A stretch of DNA of 64,000 nt from Pseudomonas sp. IPO3778 (GTDB taxonomy: Bacteria > Pseudomonadota > Gammaproteobacteria > Pseudomonadales > Pseudomonadaceae). How positions within the stretch are numbered: the first letter of the stretch is position 1; each line of letters opens with the position of its first letter. A model generated the notes under the pieces. The model was not told the DNA's origin and did no database searches. It worked only from the letters and a program-made list of their open reading frames with translations. Location: the NCBI RefSeq assembly GCF_013386825.1, contig NZ_JACARC010000010.1, positions 62,001 through 126,000 on the forward strand, in the 5' to 3' direction. The position numbers and the translations under genes were made by a program. This document shows, piece by piece, positions 17,324 to 25,434 of the stretch.

Positions 17324-18850
17324 TCAGACCAGAATCGAAGTGCCAGTCATCTCTTTCGGCTTTTCCAGCCCCATCAACATCAACATGGTCGGTGCCACGT
17401 CGGCCAGCACGCCGCCGTCACGCACTTTCAGGTCACGCTTGCCTACGTAGATGAACGGCACCGGCTCGGTGGTGTGGGCGGTGTGGGCCTGGCCGGTGGA
17501 CTCGTCGGACATTTGCTCGCAGTTGCCGTGGTCGGCGGTGATCAGCGCTTCGCCGCCCACTTTGTCCAGGGCGTCGACGATACGGCCGACACACAGGTCC
17601 AGGCATTCCACGGCTTTTACCGCCGCTTCCAGGTTGCCGCTGTGGCCCACCATGTCACCGTTGGCGTAGTTGACCACGATCACGTCATAACGCTGGTGCT
17701 CGATGGCGTCGACGATCTTGTCCGTGACTTCCGGGGCACTCATTTCCGGCTGCAGGTCGTAGGTGGCGACTTTCGGCGACGGGATCAGGATGCGTTCTTC
17801 CCCCGGGAACGGTTCTTCACGGCCGCCGGAGAAGAAGAAGGTCACGTGGGCGTATTTCTCGGTTTCGGCAATGCGCAGCTGGGTCTTGCCGTTTTTTGCC
17901 AGGTAGTCGCCCAGCACGTTTTCCAGGCTGCCCGGGGCAAACGCCGACGGAGCCGGGATGTTGGCGGCGTATTGGGTCAGCATCACAAATTCGACTTTCG
18001 GCTGGCGGGCGCGCTGGAAGTCCTTGAAGCCGTCATCGACAAACACATGGCTCAGCTCGCGGGCACGGTCGGCGCGGAAGTTCATGAACACCATGGCGTC
18101 GCCGTCTTCGATCCTGACCGGCTCACCGATGGTGGTGGCCTTGACGAATTCGTCGCTCTCGCCACGGGCGTAGGCGGCTTCCAGGCCTTCCTGGGCGGTG
18201 GCGGCGTTGAATTCGGACTGGCCGTCGGCGATCAGGTTGTAGGCCTGTGCCACGCGGTCCCAGCGGTTGTCGCGGTCCATGGCGAAGTAACGGCCTACCA
18301 GGCTGGCGATGCGGCCCTTGCCGAGGGTCTTGAAGGTTTCATCCAGCAGTTCGATGGAGGACTGGGCGCTTTTTGGCGGGGTGTCGCGGCCGTCGAGGAA
18401 GGCGTGCAGGTAGATTTTCTCGGCGCCGCGCTTGAAGGCCAGTTCAGCCATGGCGATCAGGTGGTCCTGGTGGCTGTGGACGCCGCCGTCCGACAGCAGA
18501 CCCATAAAGTGCACGGCCTTGCCGGCCTTGACCGCTTTATCCACTGCCGCGCAGATGGTCGGGTTCTCGAAAAACTCGCCATCGCGGATCGCTTTGGTCA
18601 CGCGGGTGAAGTCTTGATAGACCACTCGTCCGGCACCGAGATTCATGTGGCCGACTTCCGAGTTGCCCATTTGGCCGTCCGGCAGGCCAACATCCATGCC
18701 CGATCCGGAGATCAGGCCGTTCGGTACGGTAGCGCTCAGACGGTCCAGTACTGGCTTCCTGGCCGAGTACACGGCGTTGTCGTGGTGGCTTTCACTGTGT
18801 CCGAAGCCATCGAGAATTATCAGGACCAAAGGTTTAGGCGTAGTAGTCAT
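17324..18850 (-). CDS. gpmI: GpmI, cofactor-independent phosphoglycerate mutase
   Basis: A 508-residue, two-metal glycolytic enzyme interconverting 3- and 2-phosphoglycerate. The start [19 protein letters not shown], the catalytic Ser64 in [21 protein letters not shown] and the C-terminal metal motif TADHGNCE are all present. The ATG at 18850 follows GAGG at short spacing; an upstream in-frame ATG lacks family sequence. In other pseudomonads it is followed directly by the envC-like gene; here about 1 kb of foreign-looking DNA intervenes. Confidence 0.96.
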   Translation of the reverse strand: MTTTPKPLVLIILDGFGHSESHHDNAVYSARKPVLDRLSATVPNGLISGSGMDVGLPDGQMGNSEVGHMNLGAGRVVYQDFTRVTKAIRDGEFFENPTICAAVDKAVKAGKAVHFMGLLSDGGVHSHQDHLIAMAELAFKRGAEKIYLHAFLDGRDTPPKSAQSSIELLDETFKTLGKGRIASLVGRYFAMDRDNRWDRVAQAYNLIADGQSEFNAATAQEGLEAAYARGESDEFVKATTIGEPVRIEDGDAMVFMNFRADRARELSHVFVDDGFKDFQRARQPKVEFVMLTQYAANIPAPSAFAPGSLENVLGDYLAKNGKTQLRIAETEKYAHVTFFFSGGREEPFPGEERILIPSPKVATYDLQPEMSAPEVTDKIVDAIEHQRYDVIVVNYANGDMVGHSGNLEAAVKAVECLDLCVGRIVDALDKVGGEALITADHGNCEQMSDESTGQAHTAHTTEPVPFIYVGKRDLKVRDGGVLADVAPTMLMLMGLEKPKEMTGTSILV

Positions 18851-18941
18851 AGATCCTCTCGCGGCGGTAATGAATGAAGGGAATAGAAAAGGGAGTGGCA
18901 GTTTAAAGCGAAGTTCCGACCACGTCACCGCTTTACGGGGG

Positions 18942-18969
18942 TTGGCCGACCATGGCGGCTGTGTATACT
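18942..18969 (+). promoter_or_regulatory. Possible promoter of the rhodanese-grxC-secB group
   Basis: TTGGCC and TATACT are separated by 16 bases, 33 bases before the gene start. The -10 matches in five of six positions and the -35 in only three. The gap also has to hold the divergent gpmI promoter. Confidence 0.4.
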
Positions 18970-19001
18970 TACCGCCATTTTAACGCCCTGGAACCTCCTT
19001 G

Positions 19002-19415
19002 ATGGTTGATCACCTGATTGCATTTGCCACTACCCACTATTTGCTCGCTGGTGCGTTCGTCGTACTGCTGGCGCTGCTGATCGCTCACGAGATGAGCCGC
19101 GGTGGACGCAGCCTCAGCACGTCGGAGCTGACCGCCCTGGTCAACAAGGATGAGGCCGTGGTGGTGGACATTCGTCCCGCCAAGGATTTCGCCGCCGGTC
19201 ACATTGTTGGCGCGCTGAACATTCCCCAGGACAAGCTGATTTCGCGCCTGGCCGAGCTGGAAAAGCACAAGGCCAAGACCATCATCCTGGTCGACGCCCA
19301 AGGCCAGCACTCCGGCACCCACGCCCGCGAGATGCTGAAAACCGGTTTCAACGCCGCCAAACTGTCGGGTGGTATTTCCAGCTGGCGTGGCGATAACCTG
19401 CCGCTGGTGAAGTGA
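19002..19415 (+). CDS. Membrane-anchored rhodanese-like protein without the active-site Cys
   Basis: A 137-residue protein with an N-terminal helix (YLLAGAFVVLLALLIAHE) and a rhodanese-fold domain (AVVVDIRPAKDFAAGHIVGALNIP, SGGISSWRGDNLPLV), like E. coli YibN. At the active-site loop (residues 98-106) it reads DAQGQHSGT, so the catalytic cysteine is missing and sulfur transfer is unlikely. A TTG one codon earlier is in frame; I prefer the ATG. It is followed one base later by grxC. Confidence 0.88.
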   Translation: MVDHLIAFATTHYLLAGAFVVLLALLIAHEMSRGGRSLSTSELTALVNKDEAVVVDIRPAKDFAAGHIVGALNIPQDKLISRLAELEKHKAKTIILVDAQGQHSGTHAREMLKTGFNAAKLSGGISSWRGDNLPLVK

Positions 19416-19416
19416 T

Positions 19417-19671
19417 ATGAGCGAGGTTGTCGTTTACTCCAGCGATTATTGCCCTTATTGCATGCGGGCCAAGGCCCTGCTTGAGAAAAAGGGCATTGCT
19501 TTCGAAGAGATCAAGGTTGATGGCAAGCCCCAGGTGCGCGCCGAAATGACCAAGAAAGCGGGACGCACGTCCGTGCCGCAGATCTGGATCGGTGACAAGC
19601 ATGTCGGTGGATGCGATGACCTGTTCGCACTCGAGCGCGCCGGTAAACTGGATGCGCTGCTTCACGTCTGA
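19417..19671 (+). CDS. grxC: GrxC, glutaredoxin 3
   Basis: An 84-residue thioredoxin-fold protein with the dithiol active site CPYC (residues 12-15), the cis-Pro motif TSVPQIWIG and the glutathione-binding GGCDDL. It reduces disulfides and glutathionylated proteins in the cytoplasm. It begins one base after the rhodanese-like gene stops and lies 42 bases before secB, as in other pseudomonads and enterobacteria. Confidence 0.96.
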   Translation: MSEVVVYSSDYCPYCMRAKALLEKKGIAFEEIKVDGKPQVRAEMTKKAGRTSVPQIWIGDKHVGGCDDLFALERAGKLDALLHV

Positions 19672-19713
19672 CTCACAACCCCTAAAAGACCCCAAGATCA
19701 CGAAGGATCTGCG

Positions 19714-20199
19714 ATGACTGACCAACAGAACACCGAAGCGGCAGCAGAAGAGGCTCAAGGCCCACAATTTTCCCTGCAGCGTATTTACGTACGTGACTTG
19801 TCGTTCGAAGCGCCAAAAAGCCCGGCCATCTTCCGTCAGGAATGGACCCCGAGCGTTGCGCTGGACCTGAACACCCGTCAAAAGGCGCTGGAAGGCGACT
19901 TCCACGAAGTCGTGCTGACCTTGTCGGTGACCGTCAAGAACGGCGAAGAAGTGGCTTTCATCGCTGAAGTGCAACAGGCCGGTATCTTCCTGATCCAGGG
20001 CCTGGACGAAGCGTCCATGAGCCACACCCTGGGCGCGTTCTGCCCGAACATCCTGTTCCCGTATGCCCGTGAGACCCTGGACAGCCTGGTCACCCGTGGC
20101 TCGTTCCCGGCGCTGATGCTGGCTCCAGTGAACTTCGATGCCCTGTATGCGCAAGAGCTGCAGCGCATGCAACAGGAAGGTTCGCCAACGGTTCAATAA
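19714..20199 (+). CDS. secB: SecB, protein-export chaperone
   Basis: A 161-residue protein with the SecB core [38 protein letters not shown], and the [11 protein letters not shown] segment that contacts SecA. The tetramer keeps preproteins unfolded for the Sec translocon. The ATG has a GAAGGA site. A strong terminator follows after 15 bases. Confidence 0.97.
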   Translation: MTDQQNTEAAAEEAQGPQFSLQRIYVRDLSFEAPKSPAIFRQEWTPSVALDLNTRQKALEGDFHEVVLTLSVTVKNGEEVAFIAEVQQAGIFLIQGLDEASMSHTLGAFCPNILFPYARETLDSLVTRGSFPALMLAPVNFDALYAQELQRMQQEGSPTVQ

Positions 20200-20214
20200 G
20201 CCGTTTGCAGCCCG

Positions 20215-20244
20215 AAAAAAAGCGCCGTAACAGGCGCTTTTTTA
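20215..20244. terminator. Rho-independent terminator after secB
   Basis: AAGCGCC-GTAACA-GGCGCTT followed by T6, with an A-run on the other side. It lies between convergent secB and trmL and probably serves secB mainly. Confidence 0.9.
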
Positions 20245-20257
20245 TTGGGTGAGCTCC

Positions 20258-20358
20258 TGTAGGAGCGAGCTTGCTCGCGAAAAACCGGAGAGCGCCGTGC
20301 CCATTCAGGATGCACGCGTCATCCTTAGCGTTTTTCGCGAGCAAGCTCGCTCCTACAG
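20258..20358. repeat. REP doublet (REPIN), GTAGGAGCGAGC type
   Basis: TGTAGGAGCGAGCTTGCTCG and its exact inverted partner CGAGCAAGCTCGCTCCTACA flank a spacer of about 60 bases. It lies between the convergent genes secB and trmL. Confidence 0.9.
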
Positions 20359-20370
20359 AGGGATAGGGGG

Positions 20371-20826
20371 CTACTTGAAACCGAGTTGCCGCCAACCTTC
20401 GTAGACCGCGACGGCCACGGTGTTGGACAGGTTCAGGCTGCGGCAGCCTTCGCGCATCGGCAAACGCAGGCGGTGGCCGTCGGGCAGGGCGTCGAGGACG
20501 TCCGCCGGCAGGCCCCGGCTCTCCGGGCCGAACAGAAAGGCGTCGCCTTCGGCGAAGCTGGCATCATGAAACGGCCGCGAGCCCTTGGTGGTAAACGCGA
20601 ACAACCGTGGGTGGTTGAGGCTTTCCAGGCAACTGGCGAGGTCGGCATGGCGTTGCAGGGTGGCGTACTCGTGGTAGTCCAGCCCGGCGCGGCGCAGGCG
20701 CTTGTCGTCCATGTCGAAGCCCAGCGGCTCGATCAAATGCAGGTGGCAGCCACTGTTGGCGCACAGCCTGATAACGTTGCCGGTATTCGGCGGAATTTCT
20801 GGTTGAAAAAGGATGACGTGAAACAT
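20371..20826 (-). CDS. trmL: TrmL, tRNA (cytidine/uridine-34-2'-O)-methyltransferase
   Basis: A 151-residue SPOUT-class methyltransferase that modifies the wobble base of tRNA-Leu isoacceptors. The start MFHVILFQPEIPPNTGNVIR, FGPESRGLP and LPMREGCRSLNLSNTVAVA form the trefoil-knot cofactor site. The frame is open far upstream, but the ATG at 20826 has GGAG seven bases before it. This start codon overlaps the start codon of the divergent gene at 20825 (CATG). Confidence 0.95.
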   Translation of the reverse strand: MFHVILFQPEIPPNTGNVIRLCANSGCHLHLIEPLGFDMDDKRLRRAGLDYHEYATLQRHADLASCLESLNHPRLFAFTTKGSRPFHDASFAEGDAFLFGPESRGLPADVLDALPDGHRLRLPMREGCRSLNLSNTVAVAVYEGWRQLGFK

Positions 20827-21265
20827 GCACGGCTCCGAAGGCAAAGATGCGCTGCATTCTACCCCTGAAGACGACCCGCGACCGAAGCTTCTGCCACGGG
20901 TCTTGGGCTCGTTGGCGATTGTCGGCCTGATGGTGGGCTTGATGATCGGCCGCCTGACCACCCCCGACCCGGTTGAGCTGCAGCAGGTGGAGCCTGCCGC
21001 CGATGGCGTGGTGGTGTGGTTCAACAGCGAGCCCAAGCTGCACGGCGAGCATATCGACGGCACCGTGGCGCTGCTGTTTGATGCGTTGGGAAAGGCCCAG
21101 GGCGGGCAACTGAAGGTCAATGACAAGGCTGTGAACTGGCGCATCCGCAAGACCGATGGCGGCTTGCTGCTGAACCTGGTGGCGGCTCGGCCGTTGCGCG
21201 GGGAGTGGTCGGGGGAGAAGGTCGAGGGGCGCTGGCGGTTGGAGATCCATCTCCAGGAGCAATAA
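20825..21265 (+). CDS. Single-pass membrane protein of unknown function
   Basis: A 146-residue protein: charged N-terminus (about 25 residues), one membrane helix LGSLAIVGLMVGLMIGRL, and a small beta-rich periplasmic part (GVVVWFNSEPKLHGEHIDGTVALLFD, WRLEIHLQE). I recognise it only as the conserved neighbour of trmL and ntrC in pseudomonads. AAGGA lies about 12 bases before the ATG, which is long spacing. Its stop lies at the distal end of the convergent hairpin-RNA array. Confidence 0.7.
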   Translation: MHGSEGKDALHSTPEDDPRPKLLPRVLGSLAIVGLMVGLMIGRLTTPDPVELQQVEPAADGVVVWFNSEPKLHGEHIDGTVALLFDALGKAQGGQLKVNDKAVNWRIRKTDGGLLLNLVAARPLRGEWSGEKVEGRWRLEIHLQEQ

Positions 21266-21643
21266 AAGAGGGAATCCCCGGCCTGCCTGTACCAAGGTTC
21301 CCTAAACGGGCTGGGGCTATGGGCGAGTTGCCTCATAAGCCCCGGGTGTAAAGAAGGGAGTTCCCGGCCTGCCTGTACCAGGGCTCCCAAAACGGGGTGA
21401 AGCCAATGGCTTCGGTGTTAAAGAGGGAATCCCCGGCCTGCCTGTACCGAGGTTCCCGAAACGGGTGTGGGGCGCGACGCGATTCGCATCAAGCACCCTA
21501 GGTGTAAAGAGGGGATTCTCGGCCTGCCTGTACCGAGGTTCCCGAAACGGGTGTGGGGCGCGACGCGATCCGCATCAAGCACCCCGGGTGTAAAGAGGGG
21601 ATTCTCGGCCTGCCTGTACCAAGGTCCCCGAAACTGGGTAGTA
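21262..21643 (-). ncRNA. nrsZ: Candidate NrsZ-type nitrogen-regulated RNA made of five tandem hairpins
   Basis: Seen: five copies of a roughly 43-base hairpin unit on the minus strand, each with the core GGTACAGGCAGGCCG in the loop/stem and most closing with a CCCTCTTTA-like segment. A sigma54 promoter lies exactly where transcription would start ten bases before the first unit (predicted +1 at 21643). The last hairpin is followed by CTTTTATT, a plausible terminator. Known: P. aeruginosa carries the NtrC/RpoN-dependent, processed RNA NrsZ in the ntrC-PA5126 interval, which is this same location. Inferred: this is its counterpart. It contains no protein-coding frame of note. Confidence 0.75.
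21267..21633. repeat. Five tandem hairpin units within the RNA array
   Basis: The core CGGCCTGCCTGTACC begins at 21279, 21365, 21434, 21520 and 21606 on the plus strand, giving spacings of 86, 69, 86 and 86 bases. The second and third units from the promoter, with their linkers, are almost identical 86-base copies; the fourth is shorter and more diverged. Confidence 0.95.
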
Positions 21644-21653
21644 ACAGGGTTAT

Positions 21654-21669
21654 TGCAGGGCGCGTGCCA
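21654..21669 (-). promoter_or_regulatory. Sigma54 (-24/-12) promoter of the hairpin RNA
   Basis: The minus strand reads TGGCACGCGCCCTGCA: the GG and GC dinucleotides are exactly ten bases apart, and the -24 block TGGCACG is a perfect consensus match. Confidence 0.85.
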
Positions 21670-21708
21670 GAATTGTGAAGTTGTGCCAAAAAATTTCTTC
21701 AGAAAGCG

Positions 21709-21735
21709 CAAAGCCCCGGAATACGGGGCTTTGGT
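21709..21735 (-). terminator. Hairpin terminator of the ntrBC transcript
   Basis: AAAGCCCCG-TATTC-CGGGGCTTT, about 240 bases beyond the ntrC stop and just upstream of the sigma54 promoter of the hairpin RNA. It insulates the RNA from ntrBC read-through. The T-run is short. Confidence 0.65.
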
Positions 21736-21810
21736 GTTTTTGGCTTTTAATATTTTCTTAACAAGGTTGGGGTTTCAGGCGTTGGATAAGTGCGCGATGC
21801 CGGTTCGTGG

Positions 21811-21827
21811 TGCATTGAAGCGGTGCA
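21811..21827. promoter_or_regulatory. Candidate NtrC enhancer site for the hairpin RNA
   Basis: TGCATTGAAGCGGTGCA has the two TGCA/GGTGCA half-sites and the 17-base length of enterobacterial NtrC sites, at about -168 to -184 from the predicted start, a normal distance for an enhancer. It overlaps a second palindrome, TTGAA-N3-GTGCAC-N3-TTCAA (21815-21836). Confidence 0.5.
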
Positions 21828-21853
21828 CGGTTTCAAGCTTTGTGCAGATGCAA

Positions 21854-21945
21854 ATGTGGGAGCGGGCTTGCTCGCGAAGGCGGTGTGCCAGTCAACCTAT
21901 CCAGTGACTGATACACCGCCTTCGCGAGCAAGCCCGCTCCCACAT
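21854..21945. repeat. REP doublet (REPIN), GTGGGAGCGGGC type
   Basis: ATGTGGGAGCGGGCTTGCTC is repeated in perfect inversion at the right end; the arms extend inward to CGCGAAGGCGGTGT/ACACCGCCTTCGCG. It lies between the ntrC stop and the RNA enhancer site. Confidence 0.92.
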
Positions 21946-21973
21946 GGGTTTTTCGGTGGTTGTGAGAAGGCAA

Positions 21974-23410
21974 TCAGCCCTCATCCCCCTCATCATCATC
22001 CCCACCATCGACCTTCATCCCCAACTCCTTGATCTTGCGCGTCAGGGTGTTGCGGCCCCAGCCCAGCAGCACGGCGGCGTCGCGACGACGACCGGCGGTA
22101 TGCTTGAGGGCGGTTTCGATCATGATCCGCTCAAAGGCCGGCACAGCGCTGTCCAGCAGGTTCGATTGGCCACGTGCCAGCGCCTGGTCGGCCCATTGGC
22201 GCAGCGCCTGCTCCCAGTTGGTCACCGGTGCCGAATCCTGCGGCAGGCTCAGCAGCTCGGGCGGCAGGTCACTGATGTGCACTTCACGACCCGAAGCCAT
22301 CACCGTGATCCAGCGGCAGGTGTTCTCCAACTGACGCACGTTGCCCGGCCATGGCAGGTTCTTCAGGTATTCCTCGGTCTCGCTTTTCAGCAGCTTCGGC
22401 TCGACGGCCAGCTCCTGGGCGGCGCGGCTGAGGAAGTGACGGGCCAGGGTCGGGATGTCTTCGCGGCGGTCCGACATCCGTGGGATGTGGATACGGATCA
22501 CGTTCAGGCGGTGGAACAAGTCTTCACGGAATTTTCCGGCGTGCACCAGGGTTTCGAGGTTCTGGTGAGTCGCCGCGATGATGCGTACGTCGACCTTGAC
22601 CGGCGTGTGCCCGCCGACCCGATAAAACTCGCCGTCTGCCAGGACCCGCAACAAGCGCGTCTGGGTGTCGGCCGGCATGTCGCCGATTTCATCGAGGAAC
22701 AGCGTGCCGCCATCGGCCTGTTCAAAACGGCCCCGGCGAAGGTTGGCCGCGCCGGTGAACGCGCCTTTTTCGTGGCCGAACAGTTCCGATTCCATCAGGT
22801 CCTTCGGAATCGCCGCCATGTTCAACGCAATGAATGGCGACGCCGCCCGTGGGCTGTGACGGTGCAGGGCGTGGGCCACCAGCTCTTTACCGGTACCCGA
22901 CTCGCCGTTGATCAGCACGGTGATGTTGGAATGGCTCAAGCGCCCGATGGCGCGAAACACTTCCTGCATCGCCGGTGCTTCACCGATGATTTCCGGGGTA
23001 CGGGTCAGGGCCGGCGGGGCTTCCTGGTTCTGCTGTTCCTGGGCGTGCTGGTTGGCGCGTTTTACCAGGGCCACTGCTTCGTCTACGTCGAACGGTTTCG
23101 GCAGGTATTCAAAGGCGCCGCCCTGATAGGACGCGACAGCGCTGTCCAGGTCCGAGTGCGCGGTCATGATGATCACCGGCAAGCGCGGGTGCTGCTCGCG
23201 GATCCGCGCCAGCAAGTCCAGGCCACTGGCGCCGGGCATGCGGATGTCGGAGATGATCACGTCGGGCTGCTGGCGAGCCAGGCGACTCATCACCCCGTCG
23301 GCGCTGTCGAAGCTCTGGGTGGTCATGCCTTCCTGTTGCAAGGCTTTCTCCAGGACCCAGCGGATAGAACGGTCGTCATCGACGATCCAGACAGTTTCAC
23401 TACGGCTCAT
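21974..23410 (-). CDS. ntrC: NtrC (GlnG), nitrogen-response sigma54 activator
   Basis: A 478-residue response regulator. Receiver domain 1-120 with phospho-acceptor Asp55 (DVIISDIRMPG), AAA+ domain about 140-370 with Walker A GESGTGKE, the sigma54-contacting GAFTGA loop and GTLFLDEIGDMP, and a C-terminal Fis-type helix-turn-helix (RDAAVLLGWGRNTLTRKIKEL). NtrB phosphorylates it under nitrogen limitation and it then drives RpoN promoters; several candidate targets lie in this window. Its start overlaps ntrB by 4 bases. Its C-terminus is unusually acidic (GDDDEGDEG). Confidence 0.97.
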   Translation of the reverse strand: MSRSETVWIVDDDRSIRWVLEKALQQEGMTTQSFDSADGVMSRLARQQPDVIISDIRMPGASGLDLLARIREQHPRLPVIIMTAHSDLDSAVASYQGGAFEYLPKPFDVDEAVALVKRANQHAQEQQNQEAPPALTRTPEIIGEAPAMQEVFRAIGRLSHSNITVLINGESGTGKELVAHALHRHSPRAASPFIALNMAAIPKDLMESELFGHEKGAFTGAANLRRGRFEQADGGTLFLDEIGDMPADTQTRLLRVLADGEFYRVGGHTPVKVDVRIIAATHQNLETLVHAGKFREDLFHRLNVIRIHIPRMSDRREDIPTLARHFLSRAAQELAVEPKLLKSETEEYLKNLPWPGNVRQLENTCRWITVMASGREVHISDLPPELLSLPQDSAPVTNWEQALRQWADQALARGQSNLLDSAVPAFERIMIETALKHTAGRRRDAAVLLGWGRNTLTRKIKELGMKVDGGDDDEGDEG

Positions 23411-24492
23411 GTCGATGGGGCTCCTTGTTCCAGTGGCAGAAAGATCGAGAACGTGGTGTGGCCGGGATGGCTCTCACACTCGATCAAACCCTGGTGCTGG
23501 CTGATGATGTTCTGGGTAATGGCCAAGCCGAGCCCGGTACCGTCCGGGCGGCCGCTGACCATTGGGAAAAAGATGGTTTCCTGCAGCTCGGCAGGAATGC
23601 CCGGGCCGTTGTCGATGATCTCGACCTTGGTCACCAGGCGATGGCGTACGTGGCCGATGGTGAACTGGCGCAGGGCGCGGGTGCGCAGGCTGATGCGGCC
23701 CAGGCGCAGTTCGTTCTGGCTGCTGATGGCCTGCATGGCGTTGCGCACAATATTGAGCACCGCCTGGATCATCTGCTCGCGGTCGATCAAGACGTCGGGA
23801 ATGCTTGGGTCGTAGTCGCGCACCAAGGTGATGCAGCCCTGGCTTTCGGCCTCTACCAGTTGGCAGACACGCTCCAACACTTCGTGCACGTTGGTCATCG
23901 CCAGCGACGGCAGCTTGTTGGAACCGAGCATGCGGTCCACCAGATTACGCAGGCGGTCGGCTTCCTCGATGATGACGTTGGTGTAGTCCTTGAGGTTCTC
24001 GTCCGGCAGCTCGCGGGCCAACAACTGTGCGGCGCCACGAATCCCGCCCAACGGGTTCTTGATCTCATGGGCCAGGCCACGCACCAGCATCTTGCTGGTT
24101 TCCTGCTTGGACAGTTGAGCCTCTTCCTTGGTGATGCGCAGCAGGCGATCCCGGGGATGCACCTCCAGCAGCAGCAAGGTGGCGCCGTGGCTCAGGATCG
24201 GTGTGACCGCGTAATCGACGGTCAGGGTCTGGCCGGTGAGCGCCGTGAGCATTGCTTCGCGCTTGGTGAACGGGTGCGCCTGCTCCACCGCCTGGCGCAA
24301 CGAGCTCAAGGCCTCCGCCGACTCGGTGAACAGTTCGCTGATGAATTGCCCATGGCTGCGCTGTCCGCTGATGGCCAGCAGCATCTCCGCCGCCGGGTTC
24401 ATGTACTCAAGGCGAAGTTCGTCATTGAGCAGAATGGTCGCGGTGGTCAGGTTGTCGAGTAGCAGGCGGTGCAGTGCGTCGCTGATGGTCAT
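23407..24492 (-). CDS. ntrB: NtrB (GlnL), nitrogen sensor kinase/phosphatase
   Basis: A 361-residue cytoplasmic histidine kinase. PAS domain at about 1-115, H-box with His142 in GLAHEIKNPLGG, and an ATPase domain with N-box, EIIDNGPGIP and GTGLGLAITQNI. It has no membrane helix, as expected for NtrB, which reads nitrogen status through PII. AGAGG six bases upstream supports the ATG. It is transcribed with ntrC and is separated from glnA by the chorismate mutase gene. Confidence 0.97.
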   Translation of the reverse strand: MTISDALHRLLLDNLTTATILLNDELRLEYMNPAAEMLLAISGQRSHGQFISELFTESAEALSSLRQAVEQAHPFTKREAMLTALTGQTLTVDYAVTPILSHGATLLLLEVHPRDRLLRITKEEAQLSKQETSKMLVRGLAHEIKNPLGGIRGAAQLLARELPDENLKDYTNVIIEEADRLRNLVDRMLGSNKLPSLAMTNVHEVLERVCQLVEAESQGCITLVRDYDPSIPDVLIDREQMIQAVLNIVRNAMQAISSQNELRLGRISLRTRALRQFTIGHVRHRLVTKVEIIDNGPGIPAELQETIFFPMVSGRPDGTGLGLAITQNIISQHQGLIECESHPGHTTFSIFLPLEQGAPST

Positions 24493-24691
24493 TAGGACCT
24501 CTTTTGGAGCAGGGCGCGGCCTTGAGGCATGCGCTGATACAAGGAAAATGCAAAAACCAAACCAAAGCTCCGAAAAGAAGCGTTAAAGCCCTGAAATGGG
24601 GGCTTAAGGTGCGAAACTGTGGCGTTCTGCCAGCTTCAGCGGGAAGTTTCGAACCAAAATGGGTTGCGTAAGTGGGAAGGGTGCAGCGTAT

Positions 24692-24708
24692 CGCACCAAT
24701 ATAGTGCA
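24692..24708. promoter_or_regulatory. Candidate NtrC site upstream of ntrBC
   Basis: On the minus strand, TGCACTATATTGGTGCG matches the dyad of NtrC sites (TGCAC...GGTGC) closely and lies about 200 bases before the ntrB start. It fits autoregulation of ntrBC. The rest of the 390-base gap 24493-24882 holds a REPIN and no gene I can support. Confidence 0.6.
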
Positions 24709-24773
24709 AATATAAAAAGCTGTTCAGGAAGCTGGCGGCAACGACTGATTGGCTGAATGGGCCGGATCTGAAT

Positions 24774-24862
24774 TGTGGGAGCTGGCTTGCTCGCGAAGGC
24801 GGCGTGTCAGTCATGCATATATCAACTGACACGCCGCCTTCGCGAGCAAGCCCGCTCCCACA
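24774..24862. repeat. REP doublet (REPIN)
   Basis: TGTGGGAGCTGGCTTGCTCG faces the inverted CGAGCAAGCCCGCTCCCACA; the arms continue inward as CGAAGGCGGCGTGTCAGT/ACTGACACGCCGCCTTCG around a short AT-rich loop. It lies between ntrB and the chorismate mutase gene. Confidence 0.92.
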
Positions 24863-24882
24863 TTTTGATTGGGTTCGCCGTT

Positions 24883-25419
24883 TCACATTTTGTAGAGGCA
24901 CAGCTCGGCGGTGGCGCGGATCATCGCCAGTTGGTGCAGCGGGTCGTTGGCAGGCGCGTGATTGGCCCGCGCCAGCCATTGCGGGCATTGCGGGTTGCTG
25001 CGCTCGGGGGTGAAGTCCGCCAGCTGTTGCAGCAGGCGTTTTTGCAGTTGGTCCAGTTTAGGGCGGATCTGGCCGACCAGGTCCGGGCGTGGGTCATTGG
25101 GCGCTTTGCCTTGCAGCTGCCAATCGGACAGGTGGGCGTATTGCACCAGTTTGTTCGCCTCGATCTGTGCCGAGAAAAACTGCTCCGCCTGCGCCGGGGC
25201 CAGTTTGTAGCTCGGCGCCTGGGACACGACGCTGGTGATCACGTCCTGTTCCCGTGCACGGTCCTCAACCGGCTTGTGGCTGTCCCATTTGCTCAGGGCC
25301 ACCTGGTCGGCAATCGCCAGGCGTTCGGCGATGCTGTCGAGCAGTGGGGCGAGGGTGGGTGGTGCGGCCAATACATTGGCGCTGATAGCCAGCAAGATGA
25401 ACCCAAGTTTGAGTTTCAA
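24883..25419 (-). CDS. Secreted (periplasmic) chorismate mutase, AroQ gamma type
   Basis: A 178-residue protein with signal peptide KLKLGFILLAISANVLAA and an all-helical AroQ domain (LLDSIAERLAIADQVALSKW, PVEDRAREQDVI, FFSAQIEANKLVQY), the arrangement of the exported gamma-class mutases that turn chorismate into prephenate in the periplasm. The start is a TTG at 25419 with GAGG nine bases before it; the frame extends further only by running through a REP element. A REPIN begins 15 bases upstream of the start. Confidence 0.82.
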   Translation of the reverse strand: MKLKLGFILLAISANVLAAPPTLAPLLDSIAERLAIADQVALSKWDSHKPVEDRAREQDVITSVVSQAPSYKLAPAQAEQFFSAQIEANKLVQYAHLSDWQLQGKAPNDPRPDLVGQIRPKLDQLQKRLLQQLADFTPERSNPQCPQWLARANHAPANDPLHQLAMIRATAELCLYKM

Positions 25420-25434
25420 GGCAGATCCCTCTTC

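Noticed and set aside
21267..21633. CRISPR array
   Set aside because: Regular spacing suggested it, but the linkers are nearly identical to each other instead of unique, each unit is a hairpin, and no cas genes are present.
24422..24988. Minus-strand frame upstream of ntrB
   Set aside because: It runs through a REPIN and the ntrB leader; the translation includes the typical REP-derived peptide and has no family likeness.
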